Notes under the pieces: generated by a model
What the model saw: only the letters and a program-made list of their open reading frames with translations
Databases searched by the model: none
Told to the model about the DNA's origin: nothing
Part shown: in pieces, positions 34,002-43,034 of the stretch
Layout: every line of letters begins with the position of its first letter
Numbering within the stretch: the stretch's first letter is position 1
Position numbers and translations under genes: made by a program
From: Streptomyces camelliae
GTDB taxonomy: Bacteria > Actinomycetota > Actinomycetes > Streptomycetales > Streptomycetaceae
Direction of reading: 5' to 3'
Length of the DNA stretch: 64,000 nt
NCBI RefSeq assembly: GCF_027625935.1
Contig: NZ_CP115300.1
Span: 3,906,001 to 3,970,000 of the forward strand

Positions 34002-34451
34002 ATGGACGAACGACTGGCCCGGGTCTGGCTCGCCACCGCCGTGGAGGAGGCCCGCGCCGGGCTGGCCGAGGGCGGGATCCCGATCGGGGCCGCGCTCTAC
34101 GGGCCCGACGGCACTCTCCTCGGCCGCGGCCACAACCGCCGGGTCCAGGACGGCGATCCCTCGGCGCACGCCGAGACGGCCGCCTTCCGTGCGGCGGGCC
34201 GCCGACGCACCTACCGCGGCACGACCATGGTCACCACCCTCTCCCCCTGCTGGTACTGCAGCGGCCTGGTCCGCCAGTTCGGCATCTCCCGCGTGGTGAT
34301 CGGCGAGGCCACCACCTTCCACGGCGGCCACGACTGGCTCGCCGGACACGGCGTCGAGATCCTGGTCCTGGCGGACCCCGAGTGCGTCGCGCTGATGCGC
34401 GCCTTCGCCCAGGACAACCCGGAACTGTGGCAGGAGGACATCGGTGAGTGA
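34002..34451 (+). CDS. Cytosine deaminase-like nucleoside deaminase
   Basis: A 149-residue zinc deaminase of the cytidine/deoxycytidylate superfamily. The HAE zinc motif is in DPSAHAETAAFRAAG and the PCxxC motif in TLSPCWYCSGLVRQFGI. Those motifs, with the following VVIGEATTFHGGHDWL, match the yeast cytosine deaminase (Fcy1) branch, which converts cytosine to uracil. ATG 34002 was chosen because it opens the conserved domain; the frame upstream runs through the minisatellite (encoding a GLTVG-type repeat) and has no better start. A terminator-like hairpin follows. Confidence 0.87.
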   Translation: MDERLARVWLATAVEEARAGLAEGGIPIGAALYGPDGTLLGRGHNRRVQDGDPSAHAETAAFRAAGRRRTYRGTTMVTTLSPCWYCSGLVRQFGISRVVIGEATTFHGGHDWLAGHGVEILVLADPECVALMRAFAQDNPELWQEDIGE

Positions 34452-34562
34452 ACCGCCCGGCCTCACCGTCGGTTAATCAATCCCGCGTTCGTCCCGCCAC
34501 CCGTTCCGCTGAAATGGACCGGACACGCATGTCCCCGCCCCGTCCCCCGGCATTGCCTTGAG

Positions 34563-34586
34563 GGGGGCCCGCATCCAGGGGCCCCC
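34563..34586 (+). terminator. Hairpin after the deaminase gene
   Basis: GGGGGCCC (34563-34570) pairs with GGGCCCCC (34579-34586), followed by TTCT. It ends the deaminase transcript and lies 19 bases before the next start, so it could also act as an attenuator for the condensation gene. Confidence 0.6.
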
Positions 34587-34604
34587 TTCTGTGATGGGAG
34601 ACGC

Positions 34605-36020
34605 GTGCGAATCACTGACATCCAGCGCTGCGAGGTCCGGCCGGGACGGCTCGTCGAGTGGACGCTGAGCCCGGCGACCGTGGCGGCGGCGACGGCGCTC
34701 CCGGAGGACTCCAGGCCCCCCGCCTACATCCAGGAGTCGCACATCCGGACCGCCCGGCGCGTCCGGGAGGACGGGCTGTTCGTGCCGACCTGGCTCGGCA
34801 CCGCCTTCGACCTGCCGGGCCCGGTCGACCTCGATGTGCTCCAGGAGGCCCTGCGCGCCTGGACGGTCCGGCACGAGACGCTGCGCAGCGGCTTCCGCTG
34901 GGCCGGGGACACCGGGGACGAGCTGCGCCGGTTCACCCTCGACGCCGCCGATGTGTCCCTGCACCGGGAGGACGCCGGTGACTTCCCGGACGCCGACGAG
35001 CTCGTCTGGCATCTCCAGGGGCGGTTCGACTCCGTCGCGGACGCGCTGCGCTGGCCCAACCTCATCTACACCGCCGTCGTACGGGACGACGGCGTCAGCG
35101 TGTACATGGCCTTCGACCACAGCAACGTCGACGCCTACTCCCTGCACCGCGTCCCCGCCGAGGTGCACGAGCTGTACGCCGCCGGTCTGGCCGGTGCCGC
35201 GCCCGACTCGCCCGGACCGGTGGCCAGTTACGTCGACTTCTGCCAGATCGAGCGGGCGGACGCGGACGGCATCGACGCCCGGCACACGATCGTGGAGCGC
35301 TGGCGTGACTTCATCCGGCGCTGCGACGGAATGCTGCCGGGCTTCCCCGTGGACCTCGGGCTGGCACCGGGCGGGCCGCTGCCGCGCCAGCGGATGCTGT
35401 GCGAGGCCCTGGCCGACGCGGACGGGGCGGCGGCGTTCGAGGCGTACTGCAGGCCTTACGGCGGCAGCCAGGTCGGCCTGCTGGCCGCGACCGCGCTGAT
35501 CGTGCACGAGCTGGGCGGGCAGCCGGTGTACCGGACCGTGGTGCCGTTCCACACCCGGGTGAAGTCGCGGTGGAGCGACTCGGTCGGCTGGTACGTCGGA
35601 GGCGCCCCGATCGAGGTCCCGGTCGACGGTACGACGGGCCTGCGGGAGGCCATGCGGGCGGTGCGGGACGAGCTGCGCGCGAGCCGGCCGCTGTCCCGGA
35701 TGCCGCTGGCCCGGGTGCTGAGCCTGCTCGGCGCGGACTTCCGGCCGACCTCGCCGGACCTGTACTCGATCGTCTCCTACTGCGACACCCGGTCCATTCC
35801 GGGCGCCGGCCTCTGGGCCGAGCAGCGGGCGCACGGGCTGATCCGGGTGTCGTACGGCGACCAGGTGTGCGTGTGGGTGAACCGGCTGCACGAGGGGCTG
35901 TGGCTGGCGAGCCGCTATCCGGACACGGACGTCGCGGCGAAGAACCTGCGGCTGTACGTGGAGCGGCTGCGTGATCACATCGCCTCGGTCCAGCACAGCG
36001 GTCTCACCGCCGCGTCCTGA
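34605..36020 (+). CDS. Free-standing condensation-domain protein
   Basis: A 471-residue protein of the condensation/PapA acyltransferase fold, with no adenylation or carrier domain. The catalytic HHxxxDG motif is degenerate: DHSNVDAYS (second His and the Asp kept, final Gly changed to Ala). Other condensation blocks are visible (WTVRHETLRSGFRW, GGSQVGLLAATALIVHELGG, SDSVGWYVGGAPIEV). It may acylate an amine or alcohol, or be non-catalytic. GTG 34605 follows GGGAG. No NRPS or carrier protein is nearby, so its partner is unknown. Confidence 0.82.
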   Translation: MRITDIQRCEVRPGRLVEWTLSPATVAAATALPEDSRPPAYIQESHIRTARRVREDGLFVPTWLGTAFDLPGPVDLDVLQEALRAWTVRHETLRSGFRWAGDTGDELRRFTLDAADVSLHREDAGDFPDADELVWHLQGRFDSVADALRWPNLIYTAVVRDDGVSVYMAFDHSNVDAYSLHRVPAEVHELYAAGLAGAAPDSPGPVASYVDFCQIERADADGIDARHTIVERWRDFIRRCDGMLPGFPVDLGLAPGGPLPRQRMLCEALADADGAAAFEAYCRPYGGSQVGLLAATALIVHELGGQPVYRTVVPFHTRVKSRWSDSVGWYVGGAPIEVPVDGTTGLREAMRAVRDELRASRPLSRMPLARVLSLLGADFRPTSPDLYSIVSYCDTRSIPGAGLWAEQRAHGLIRVSYGDQVCVWVNRLHEGLWLASRYPDTDVAAKNLRLYVERLRDHIASVQHSGLTAAS

Positions 36021-36151
36021 CCGGCCTCTCCTGACCCGGAACAGACATCGCCGGATTTCGTAACCCAACGGACACCACTGGCCCTGGCCCGAAGCAACTA
36101 CCCCTTCCTACACTGCTGTTGAGGGGGCGATCGTTTGAGGGGGGCGATCGG

Positions 36152-38257
36152 GTGGGCAGACGGTTGCACGGGCGCGGGGCGCTGTTCGATGCCGATCCGG
36201 CCGGTCTGGCCCCGCGGCTCATCGGCCTGCGCCCCCATCACCATCGCGCCACCGCCCTGGAGCATCCCGGCGAGCCGCCGTTCGTGGTGCTCACCGGGGC
36301 GCGCGGGCTGGGCAAGAGCGCGGTCCTCGGCGAGTTCCGGGAGGCCTACGCCGGGCACACCCCGGTCGCGTTGATCGACTGCGCGCAGGAGCAGTTCGCC
36401 CGGCCGCCCGCGGAGCGGCCCGCCGCGTCCTGGTCGCCGCTCGCGCAGGCGCTGCTGGTGATCGCCGAGCAGCTCGCGGAGCCGGTGACCGGCGCCGGCC
36501 GGATCACCTTCCCGCGGCTGATGTCGGGCCTGGTCGCGGTGGCCGCCGGCGGCTGGGGCGAGGCCGACTCGGAGCGGATCCGCCGCGAGGTGGAGCGGAT
36601 CCTGCTGCTGAACGAGAGCGGCTCGCGCTTCGGCGGGTTCGCCGGCCGCTGGGCCGGAAAGGTCGCGGCCAAGGTGGTCGCCGCGGCCACCGGCACCGGC
36701 CCGCTGGTGTCGGGCGCGATCGAGGCGACCCTGGAGGCGATCGCCGAGGGGTTCGCCGGCCGGCGGCACCAGAAGGCGTCCGTGTGGTACCGGACGTATC
36801 CGAACGCGGGCGGGCACGCGAAGCGCGGGCTGATCCTGCTCTCCCAGCACTTCCACGAGGGCGGCCCCGCCCGCGAGCACGCCGAGCGGTATCTGGTGCG
36901 GGCGCTGCTGGCCGACCTGACGGAGGCGTACACCGGGGTGATGTCGAGGATGCAGCGCCTCGGCCGCCCGCTGGTGCTGCTCGACAACGCCCAGTCGGCG
37001 CCCGGTCCGGGGCTCGTGTCCGCCGTGCTGCGCGACCGGGCCGACGGCATCGCCGACCAGGTGGCGTTCGTCGCGGCCCGGCGCGGTGAGGGCGGCGAGG
37101 GGCTGCGCAGCGCGGCCCGGCGAGAGCTGGCGGAGGTGGCCCGGCGCACCGACTGGACGCCGGACGCGGCGGCGTGGTCCTCGCACGCCCTGCTGGTCGC
37201 GCTGCCGCCGCTGAGCGCGGACGACACTCTGCACCTGGTCGGCTCGGTCTGCGAGAACGTGCCGGTGCCGCCCCATCTCCCGCACGCCGTGCACAGGTTG
37301 ACCGGCGGGAACCCGCTGGGCATCGTGCTGCTCGCCGAGTCGGCCGCGCAGAACCTGCCCGGGGCGTCCTCGCTGGGCGAGCTGCTCACCGCGCCGGTGC
37401 GGCCCGCCGAGGACCAGCCCGCCGCGCCCGCCTACGAGGCGCTGCTGGACCGGCTGGTGCCGCCCGAGCGGCTGACGGAGCTGACCGTGCTGGCCGCCGC
37501 CCACGACCACGACTCGGCGTGCGCGCTGGCGTCCGCGCTGCTGCCGGACACCTTCGGCCCGGCGAGCGTACGGGAGTTGCAGACCCTGCTCGCCGCGGAG
37601 GGCGTGCCTCAGGTGCCGGGCCGGTTCGTCGGGGACCGGTTCGTACGGACCCTGCTGCTGCTCCGGCTGCATCTGCTGGACACGGAAGGGGCCGCCCACG
37701 CGAGCTGGCGTACCGCGCACGAGACGCTGGCCGCCCGCTACACCGGGCCGGAGCACGCCCGCTACCGGCTGCACCACGAACTCGCCCTCGGCGTCACGGA
37801 GTCCGCGGTCGCCGAGCTGCGCGACACCTTCGCCACGGCGGACACCGGCGCCTGGCTGCGCACCCTGCGCTTCGTCGCCTCCGCGCCCTACTTCCACGCG
37901 CACGACGCCGAGGGCCGTGACTTCACCGGCCGCGGCGACGGGCGGACCGCGGTGGCGCTCGGCCGCACGGACGCCGGGCAGGCGGTGCCGGAGGGTGTGG
38001 ACGCCGTACTGCACCTGCGGATACGGCGGTTGCTGCACGCGGTGTGGCAGCTGGCGGATCCGCTGGTGCTGCCCGATCCGCAGGTCGCCGACCGGCTGCG
38101 GTTCGAGCTGGAGCAGCTGTCCAATCTGCGGCCGGCGGCGGGCGCGCTGCTGTGGCGGGCCTCGCGGGACTGGTCGGCGGCGGCGCTCGCCGGGCGGCCC
38201 ATGACCGGCCCGGAGGACCCGGCGGACGGGCCGGACGACGACGGCGGGGAGGCGTGA
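36152..38257 (+). CDS. Large P-loop NTPase (STAND/AAA-like)
   Basis: A 701-residue cytoplasmic protein. Walker A is GARGLGKSA (Lys near residue 55); a Walker B-like LVLLDNAQ is near residue 278. The C-terminal half (about 400-690) is helical and Leu/Ala-rich without clear repeats. This resembles a signal-transducing STAND-type ATPase more than a metabolic enzyme. GTG 36152 has GGGGGG upstream; a TTG at 36119 is possible. Its stop overlaps the start of a membrane-anchored binding protein by TGATG (38255-38259), a tight translational coupling that suggests one receptor-ATPase unit. Confidence 0.78.
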   Translation: MGRRLHGRGALFDADPAGLAPRLIGLRPHHHRATALEHPGEPPFVVLTGARGLGKSAVLGEFREAYAGHTPVALIDCAQEQFARPPAERPAASWSPLAQALLVIAEQLAEPVTGAGRITFPRLMSGLVAVAAGGWGEADSERIRREVERILLLNESGSRFGGFAGRWAGKVAAKVVAAATGTGPLVSGAIEATLEAIAEGFAGRRHQKASVWYRTYPNAGGHAKRGLILLSQHFHEGGPAREHAERYLVRALLADLTEAYTGVMSRMQRLGRPLVLLDNAQSAPGPGLVSAVLRDRADGIADQVAFVAARRGEGGEGLRSAARRELAEVARRTDWTPDAAAWSSHALLVALPPLSADDTLHLVGSVCENVPVPPHLPHAVHRLTGGNPLGIVLLAESAAQNLPGASSLGELLTAPVRPAEDQPAAPAYEALLDRLVPPERLTELTVLAAAHDHDSACALASALLPDTFGPASVRELQTLLAAEGVPQVPGRFVGDRFVRTLLLLRLHLLDTEGAAHASWRTAHETLAARYTGPEHARYRLHHELALGVTESAVAELRDTFATADTGAWLRTLRFVASAPYFHAHDAEGRDFTGRGDGRTAVALGRTDAGQAVPEGVDAVLHLRIRRLLHAVWQLADPLVLPDPQVADRLRFELEQLSNLRPAAGALLWRASRDWSAAALAGRPMTGPEDPADGPDDDGGEA

Positions 38258-39798
38258 TGGCACGCGTGGGGAGCTGGTTGCGGGAGAGCGTGTGGGAGAT
38301 CCCGCTGCGCCGCTATCTGGCCCTGCTGGTCGCGGCGGCGCTGGTGACCGGTGCGGTGTTCGGCGTCCGCGCCCTCACCCACGAGGACCGCTCCTGCGCG
38401 CCCGGGGTGTCCCGGCCGGAGGGCAGCGACGAGTGCGTGGGGGTGGCGACGGGGCCGTACGACTTCGGGCAGCCCGCGCTGCGGAACGTCGTCCAGGCGA
38501 TCTGGCGGGAGAACAGCGGCCTGAAGTCCGGCAGTTATGTGACCGTGGCGATGATGCTGCCGTACACCTCGACCTCCGCGACGAGCGTGAACGACATCCA
38601 GCATCAGCTGCAGGGCGCCTATCTGGCGCAGTACCAGGCCAATCACGACGCCAACGGGCAGACCCCGCAGATCCGGCTGGTGCTCGCCAACCCGGGGACC
38701 AGCGGCGACCGCTGGCAGGACACCGTGGACCGGCTGACCGCGATGACGAAGAGCGCGGACCAGTTGCGGGCGGTCGCGGGCATCGGGCAGAGCACCGATT
38801 CCAACAAGGCGGCCGTGGCGCGGCTGACCCAGCGGGGCATCCCGGTGATCGGCTCCTCCATCACCGCCGACGACCTCGCCAACGGGCAGAACGGCAAGGA
38901 TCCCTACCCCGGCCTCGCCCGGGTGGCGCCGACCAACACCGACGAGGCCCATGCGCTGGCCTCCTTCGCGAAGGTGAGCGCGGGCCGGGCGCTGCTGGTG
39001 TACGACAAGCCGGGCGACCCGTACACCCAGACGCTGGAGAACTCGTTCCAGGCGCTGATCAAGGGCTCGCCGTACGGGGCGCAGCCGTTCACCCCGCCCG
39101 CCGACCGCAGCCAGGAGGGCACGACCCCTAACACGTTCCGGCAGATCACGACCCTGCTGTGCGGCACCTCCCGGCAGACGGACACGATTCTCTTCGCGGG
39201 CCGGCACACCCAGCTGCGGCAGTTCATCAACGCGCTCGGCCAGCGCGGCTGCATGGACCGGCAGTTCACGGTGCTGACCGGCGACGAGGCGTCCTATCTC
39301 ACCCATGACAAGGCGCTGGACCGCGACGCCCTGCGGCACAGCCTGTCGGTGCGCTACACCTCGCTCGCCCATCCGGACGCCTGGGTGAAGGACCCTCCGG
39401 CGACGGGCGGCTCGACGGCCGACTTCACCACGCTGCACACCTTGCTGACCTCCGCCACGCGGGCGCCGGTGGGCCCGATCGGCCCGGCCGCCCTGGACGA
39501 CGGCCAGCTGATCATCGGCTACGACACCCTGCGCCTCGCCGTGCACGGCATCCGCGAGGCGGTGCCGGACGGCCGGAGCGTGCCCGCGCTGGCGGACGTG
39601 GGCCTGCAGTGGCCGCAGGTCAAGGGCCCGCTGCGGGTCGACGGGGCGAGCGGCTGGATCTGCCTGGACGTGCACGGCAACCCGTACGACAAGGCCGTAC
39701 CGATCGTGGAGCTCACCCCGCAGGGTGGCTCGCGCTTCGTACGGATCGCCTGGCCGGAGGGGAAGCCGCCGGCGAAGGAGTGCCTGCCACCGGCCTAG
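38257..39798 (+). CDS. Membrane-anchored periplasmic-binding-protein type I receptor
   Basis: A 513-residue protein with an N-terminal membrane helix (YLALLVAAALVTGAVFGVRA), a short Cys-containing segment (RSCAPGVSRPEGSDECVGVA) and a two-lobe type I periplasmic-binding domain of the branched-chain amino acid (LivJ) kind: VTVAMMLPYTSTSATSVNDI, AVAGIGQSTDSNKAAVARLT, IPVIGSSITADDLAN, VDGASGWICLDVHGNPYDKA. There is no permease. Coupling to the upstream NTPase implies an extracellular sensor that signals inward; the ligand is unknown. Convergent with the SRPBCC gene (stops share CTAG). Confidence 0.83.
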   Translation: MARVGSWLRESVWEIPLRRYLALLVAAALVTGAVFGVRALTHEDRSCAPGVSRPEGSDECVGVATGPYDFGQPALRNVVQAIWRENSGLKSGSYVTVAMMLPYTSTSATSVNDIQHQLQGAYLAQYQANHDANGQTPQIRLVLANPGTSGDRWQDTVDRLTAMTKSADQLRAVAGIGQSTDSNKAAVARLTQRGIPVIGSSITADDLANGQNGKDPYPGLARVAPTNTDEAHALASFAKVSAGRALLVYDKPGDPYTQTLENSFQALIKGSPYGAQPFTPPADRSQEGTTPNTFRQITTLLCGTSRQTDTILFAGRHTQLRQFINALGQRGCMDRQFTVLTGDEASYLTHDKALDRDALRHSLSVRYTSLAHPDAWVKDPPATGGSTADFTTLHTLLTSATRAPVGPIGPAALDDGQLIIGYDTLRLAVHGIREAVPDGRSVPALADVGLQWPQVKGPLRVDGASGWICLDVHGNPYDKAVPIVELTPQGGSRFVRIAWPEGKPPAKECLPPA

Positions 39799-40196
39799 AC
39801 GGAGCCGAGCATTCCGATCAGTTGTTCGAAGCGACTGCGCCACTGGGCCTCGGACTCCTCCTCGCCCTGGAACTCCCGGGTGAAGCGCAGCACGCTCGCC
39901 GCCGCCCCGTCCCGCTCCAGATGGAACCGGATCCGTCCGCCGCCCTCGAAGCTGTACTCGGCCACCCGGTCCACGTCCCAGGCGGTCACCCGCCCGGAAC
40001 CCAGCCCGCGCAGGGCGACCGCCCCGTCCAGGCGGGGCTGGAGAAACTCGACGGCGGTGCACCACCCCGAGAGTCCCTCAGGGGTGGCCACCGCCGGCCA
40101 GACGTCTTCCATGGGCTTCGGGAGCCGCACCAGGAAGTGGAGTATGTGCGTGTTCCCGTGGGTCTGACTGGTGCCCTGTGCGATGGAACCGCTCAT
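39795..40196 (-). CDS. SRPBCC/AHSA1-family small-molecule-binding protein
   Basis: A 133-residue START-like fold: VRLPKPMEDVWPAVATPEGLSGWC opening with the Trp-rich strand, and RIRFHLERDGAAASVLRFTREF at the C-terminal helix side. Members bind hydrophobic ligands or act as Hsp90 co-chaperone domains. It lies between the PBP receptor (convergent) and ccsB (same direction), without obvious operon membership. Confidence 0.78.
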   Translation of the reverse strand: MSGSIAQGTSQTHGNTHILHFLVRLPKPMEDVWPAVATPEGLSGWCTAVEFLQPRLDGAVALRGLGSGRVTAWDVDRVAEYSFEGGGRIRFHLERDGAAASVLRFTREFQGEEESEAQWRSRFEQLIGMLGSV

Positions 40197-40221
40197 GACA
40201 CCAGTGTCACCGACCCGGCGG

Positions 40222-41319
40222 TCACACGCCCGCGTAGGAGTGCTTGCCCGTGACGAAGATGTTGACGCCGTAGTAGTTGAACAGGAAGCAGCCGAAGGCG
40301 ATCATCGCCAGGTAGGCGGCCTTGCGGCCCTTCCAGCCGGCCGTCGCGCGGGCGTGCAGATAGCCGGCGTAGGCGACCCAGGTGATGAAGGACCAGGTCT
40401 CCTTCGGGTCCCAGTTCCAGTAGCGGCCCCAGGCGTCGCCCGCCCAGATCGCGCCCGCGATGATCGTGAACGTCCACAGCGGGAAGACCGCCGCGTTGAC
40501 CTTGTAGGCGAACTTGTCGAGGGTCGCCGAGGCGGGCAGCCGCTCCAGGACCGAGGTCGCGAAGGCGCCGGGCTTGCCGCCGGTCTGGAGCTTGGTCTCG
40601 TACGAGTCCTTGAACAGGTACAGGATCGTGGCGACCGCACCGACGTAGAAGACCGCGCCGCAGAAGATGGCCGTGGAGACGTGGATGTACAGCCAGTACG
40701 AGTGCAGGGCCGGGACCAGCTGGTCGCTCGCCGTGTAGAGGACCGTGACCGCGAGGCCGAGGTCCAGCAGGACCGTGGTGGTCAGGAACAGACCCATCCA
40801 GCGGACGTTCTTCTTCAGTGCCAGCAGCCCGAGGTACACGGCGACCGCGACCGTGGAGAAGGTGATGTTGAACTCGTACATGTTGCCCCACGGCGCCCGC
40901 TGCACGGAGGCCGCACGGGTGATCACGCCCGCCAGCTCCACGACGAATGCGAGGACCGTGAGGGAGACCGCGATCCGGCCGTAGAGGTCGCCCTGGACGT
41001 CACCGCCGTGCGCGCCGGGGCCGTCCGGCACGTCCCGGGCACCGGCCGCCGCACGGACGACGACCTTCGGCCGCTCCAGTACGGCGGTCCCGCCGGCCTG
41101 CTTGACGGTGATCGCGGGGCCCTGGGCGGCCTGCGTGTCCGCCGTGAGCGCGGCGGCCGTACGGGCCACCTTGCTGCGGCTGCCGAACAGCCACTCGGCG
41201 ATGTACGCGAAGAAGGCCAGCGTGTAGACGGCCATGGACGAGTAGATGAGCGTGTTGCTCATGCTCGCCAGATGTTCGTTGGTCGCGGCGGCGAGATCGG
41301 TTGCGGCGGCGGGAGTCAC
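40222..41319 (-). CDS. ccsB: Cytochrome c biogenesis protein CcsB (ResC-like)
   Basis: Membrane haem-handling component of the System II cytochrome c maturation pathway. At 365 residues with multiple helices it carries the tryptophan-rich WWD-type haem-binding motif WGRYWNWDPKETWSFITWVAYAG near residue 300. GTG 41319 overlaps the resB stop by GTGA (41316-41319). With resB, ccdA and resA upstream it forms a complete System II operon, transcribed leftward. Confidence 0.93.
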   Translation of the reverse strand: MTPAAATDLAAATNEHLASMSNTLIYSSMAVYTLAFFAYIAEWLFGSRSKVARTAAALTADTQAAQGPAITVKQAGGTAVLERPKVVVRAAAGARDVPDGPGAHGGDVQGDLYGRIAVSLTVLAFVVELAGVITRAASVQRAPWGNMYEFNITFSTVAVAVYLGLLALKKNVRWMGLFLTTTVLLDLGLAVTVLYTASDQLVPALHSYWLYIHVSTAIFCGAVFYVGAVATILYLFKDSYETKLQTGGKPGAFATSVLERLPASATLDKFAYKVNAAVFPLWTFTIIAGAIWAGDAWGRYWNWDPKETWSFITWVAYAGYLHARATAGWKGRKAAYLAMIAFGCFLFNYYGVNIFVTGKHSYAGV

Positions 41320-43031
41320 TGCTCAGCCCCTTCGGCAGGTACGGCTGGTACGACGGGAGATTCGGTGGAGTCGTCGTCGGCGTCGGACTCGGGTGCGCCC
41401 GGCGCCTGGTCGTAGAGGGTTCCGGCGAGGTGGCCCAGTTCCTCGGGCACCTTGGCGGACTCGCTGCGGCCGAGGCCGGCCATCTCGACGACCGTCACGC
41501 CGTCGGCGCCGCGCACCGCGCGCACCCACACCCGGCGGCGCTGGATGAACAGGGACCCGGCCAGGCCGAAGATCGCGGCGACGGCACCGCCGAGCGCCCA
41601 GATGCTGCCGGGCTCCTGGACGATCTCGAAGCCGGCCCACTGCTTGATGTCCTTCTCGAAGGTGATGGACCCCGCGCCGTTCGGCAGCGTCATGGTGTCG
41701 CCCGGCTGGAGGAGCTTCTTCAGCAGCTGGCCCTGGCTGTCCTTGAACTCCTTCATGTGCGTCTTGTCGAGCTGGTACACGCTCTGCGGGATGCCCGAGT
41801 CGACGCCGAGGTCGCCGTGGTAGGCGTTCACGGCGAGCAGCGGGTTCAGCAGCGCCGGGAACTGCGAGAGCATCGTGCCGCTCTTCGGGTCGAAGGTCGG
41901 CACGAAGAAGGCCTGGAAGCCGAGCTGCTCCGAGACGCCCTGCCCGTTCTTGTAGCCGTCCATCACCTTGATCACGCCGTTGGAGCTGACGTTGCCGTCG
42001 AGCGGCAGCAGCGGCACCGCGTCGTGGTAGACGACCTTGCCCTTGCCGTCGCGGACCGTGATGACCGGCGCGTAGCCGTGGCTGACCAGGTAGACCTTGG
42101 CGTCGCCGATGTGCAGCGGCTGGTTGACCTTGATGGTGGTCGACTTCTCCTTGCCGTACGCGCCCTCGCTGTAGCCGAGCGTCGCCTGGAAGGTGCGCGG
42201 CGTGCCCTTGTTGGGGCCGCTGATCTCGTAGGTGCCGGTGAACTTCTTGAGGTCGAAGCTGAACGGCACGAGGTCGTCGTCACGGAACAGGCTGCCGGAC
42301 TTGAAGTCGTCGTACTGGAGGATCGAGTTGGCGAAGCCGTCGCCCTCGACGACCAGCTTGGTGCCGTCCGACTTGTACAGCTGGCCCCACGCGAAGGCGA
42401 TCAGCAGCACGATCAGGGCGATGTGGAAGACCAGGTTGCCCACTTCGCGCAGATAGCCCTTCTCGGCGGCGACGGCGTCACCGGCGGCATGGGCGCGGAA
42501 GCGCTTCCGCTTCAGCAGGGCGAGCGCGGCCTCGCGGACCTTCTCAGGGTCCTCGGTGGTGCGCCAGGTGGTGTAGGCGGGCAGCCGGTCCAGCCGCTTG
42601 GGCGCGCCCGGCGGGCGGCCGCGCAGCTGGCCGGTGAACTGCCAGGCGCGCGGGATGATGCAGCCGATGAGGGAGATGAACAGCAGGATGTAGATCGCGG
42701 AGAACCACACCGAGCTGTAGACGTGGAACAGGCCGAGCTTGTCGTAAATCGGCGCGAGCGTCGTGTGGGCCTTGCGGAAGTCGTCGACCTTGTTGAGGTC
42801 GGCGCCGGACTGCGGGATCAGCGAGCCGGGGATCGCGGCGAGCGAGAGCATCAGGAGCAGCAGCAGCGCGACCCGCATGGAGGTCAGCTGCCGCCAGAAC
42901 CAGCGGGCCCAGCCGATGACGCCGAGGCCGGGCGCGACGGAGATCTCCTCCTTGGGCGCGGTGGACAGCTGGGAGCCGGCCGCGCCGAGATCCTCCTGGT
43001 CCTGGCCGGTGTCGGTTGCGGTCTTGGTCAT
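41316..43031 (-). CDS. resB: Cytochrome c biogenesis protein ResB
   Basis: A 571-residue membrane protein that, with CcsB, exports haem and ligates it to apocytochrome c. ResB features are the N-terminal helices with LLLLLMLSLAAIPGSLIP, the large periplasmic region, and the two late helices flanking GGAVAAIFGLAGSLFIQRRR. An N-terminal tail (TATDTGQDQEDLGAAGSQLS) precedes the first helix. The ATG is three bases after the ccdA stop, and the stop overlaps ccsB. Confidence 0.92.
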   Translation of the reverse strand: MTKTATDTGQDQEDLGAAGSQLSTAPKEEISVAPGLGVIGWARWFWRQLTSMRVALLLLLMLSLAAIPGSLIPQSGADLNKVDDFRKAHTTLAPIYDKLGLFHVYSSVWFSAIYILLFISLIGCIIPRAWQFTGQLRGRPPGAPKRLDRLPAYTTWRTTEDPEKVREAALALLKRKRFRAHAAGDAVAAEKGYLREVGNLVFHIALIVLLIAFAWGQLYKSDGTKLVVEGDGFANSILQYDDFKSGSLFRDDDLVPFSFDLKKFTGTYEISGPNKGTPRTFQATLGYSEGAYGKEKSTTIKVNQPLHIGDAKVYLVSHGYAPVITVRDGKGKVVYHDAVPLLPLDGNVSSNGVIKVMDGYKNGQGVSEQLGFQAFFVPTFDPKSGTMLSQFPALLNPLLAVNAYHGDLGVDSGIPQSVYQLDKTHMKEFKDSQGQLLKKLLQPGDTMTLPNGAGSITFEKDIKQWAGFEIVQEPGSIWALGGAVAAIFGLAGSLFIQRRRVWVRAVRGADGVTVVEMAGLGRSESAKVPEELGHLAGTLYDQAPGAPESDADDDSTESPVVPAVPAEGAEQ

Positions 43032-43034
43032 CGA

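Noticed and set aside
36098..40065. Long minus-strand frames opposite the NTPase and receptor genes
   Set aside because: No family match or starts; the plus-strand genes have Walker and binding-protein motifs and coupled starts.
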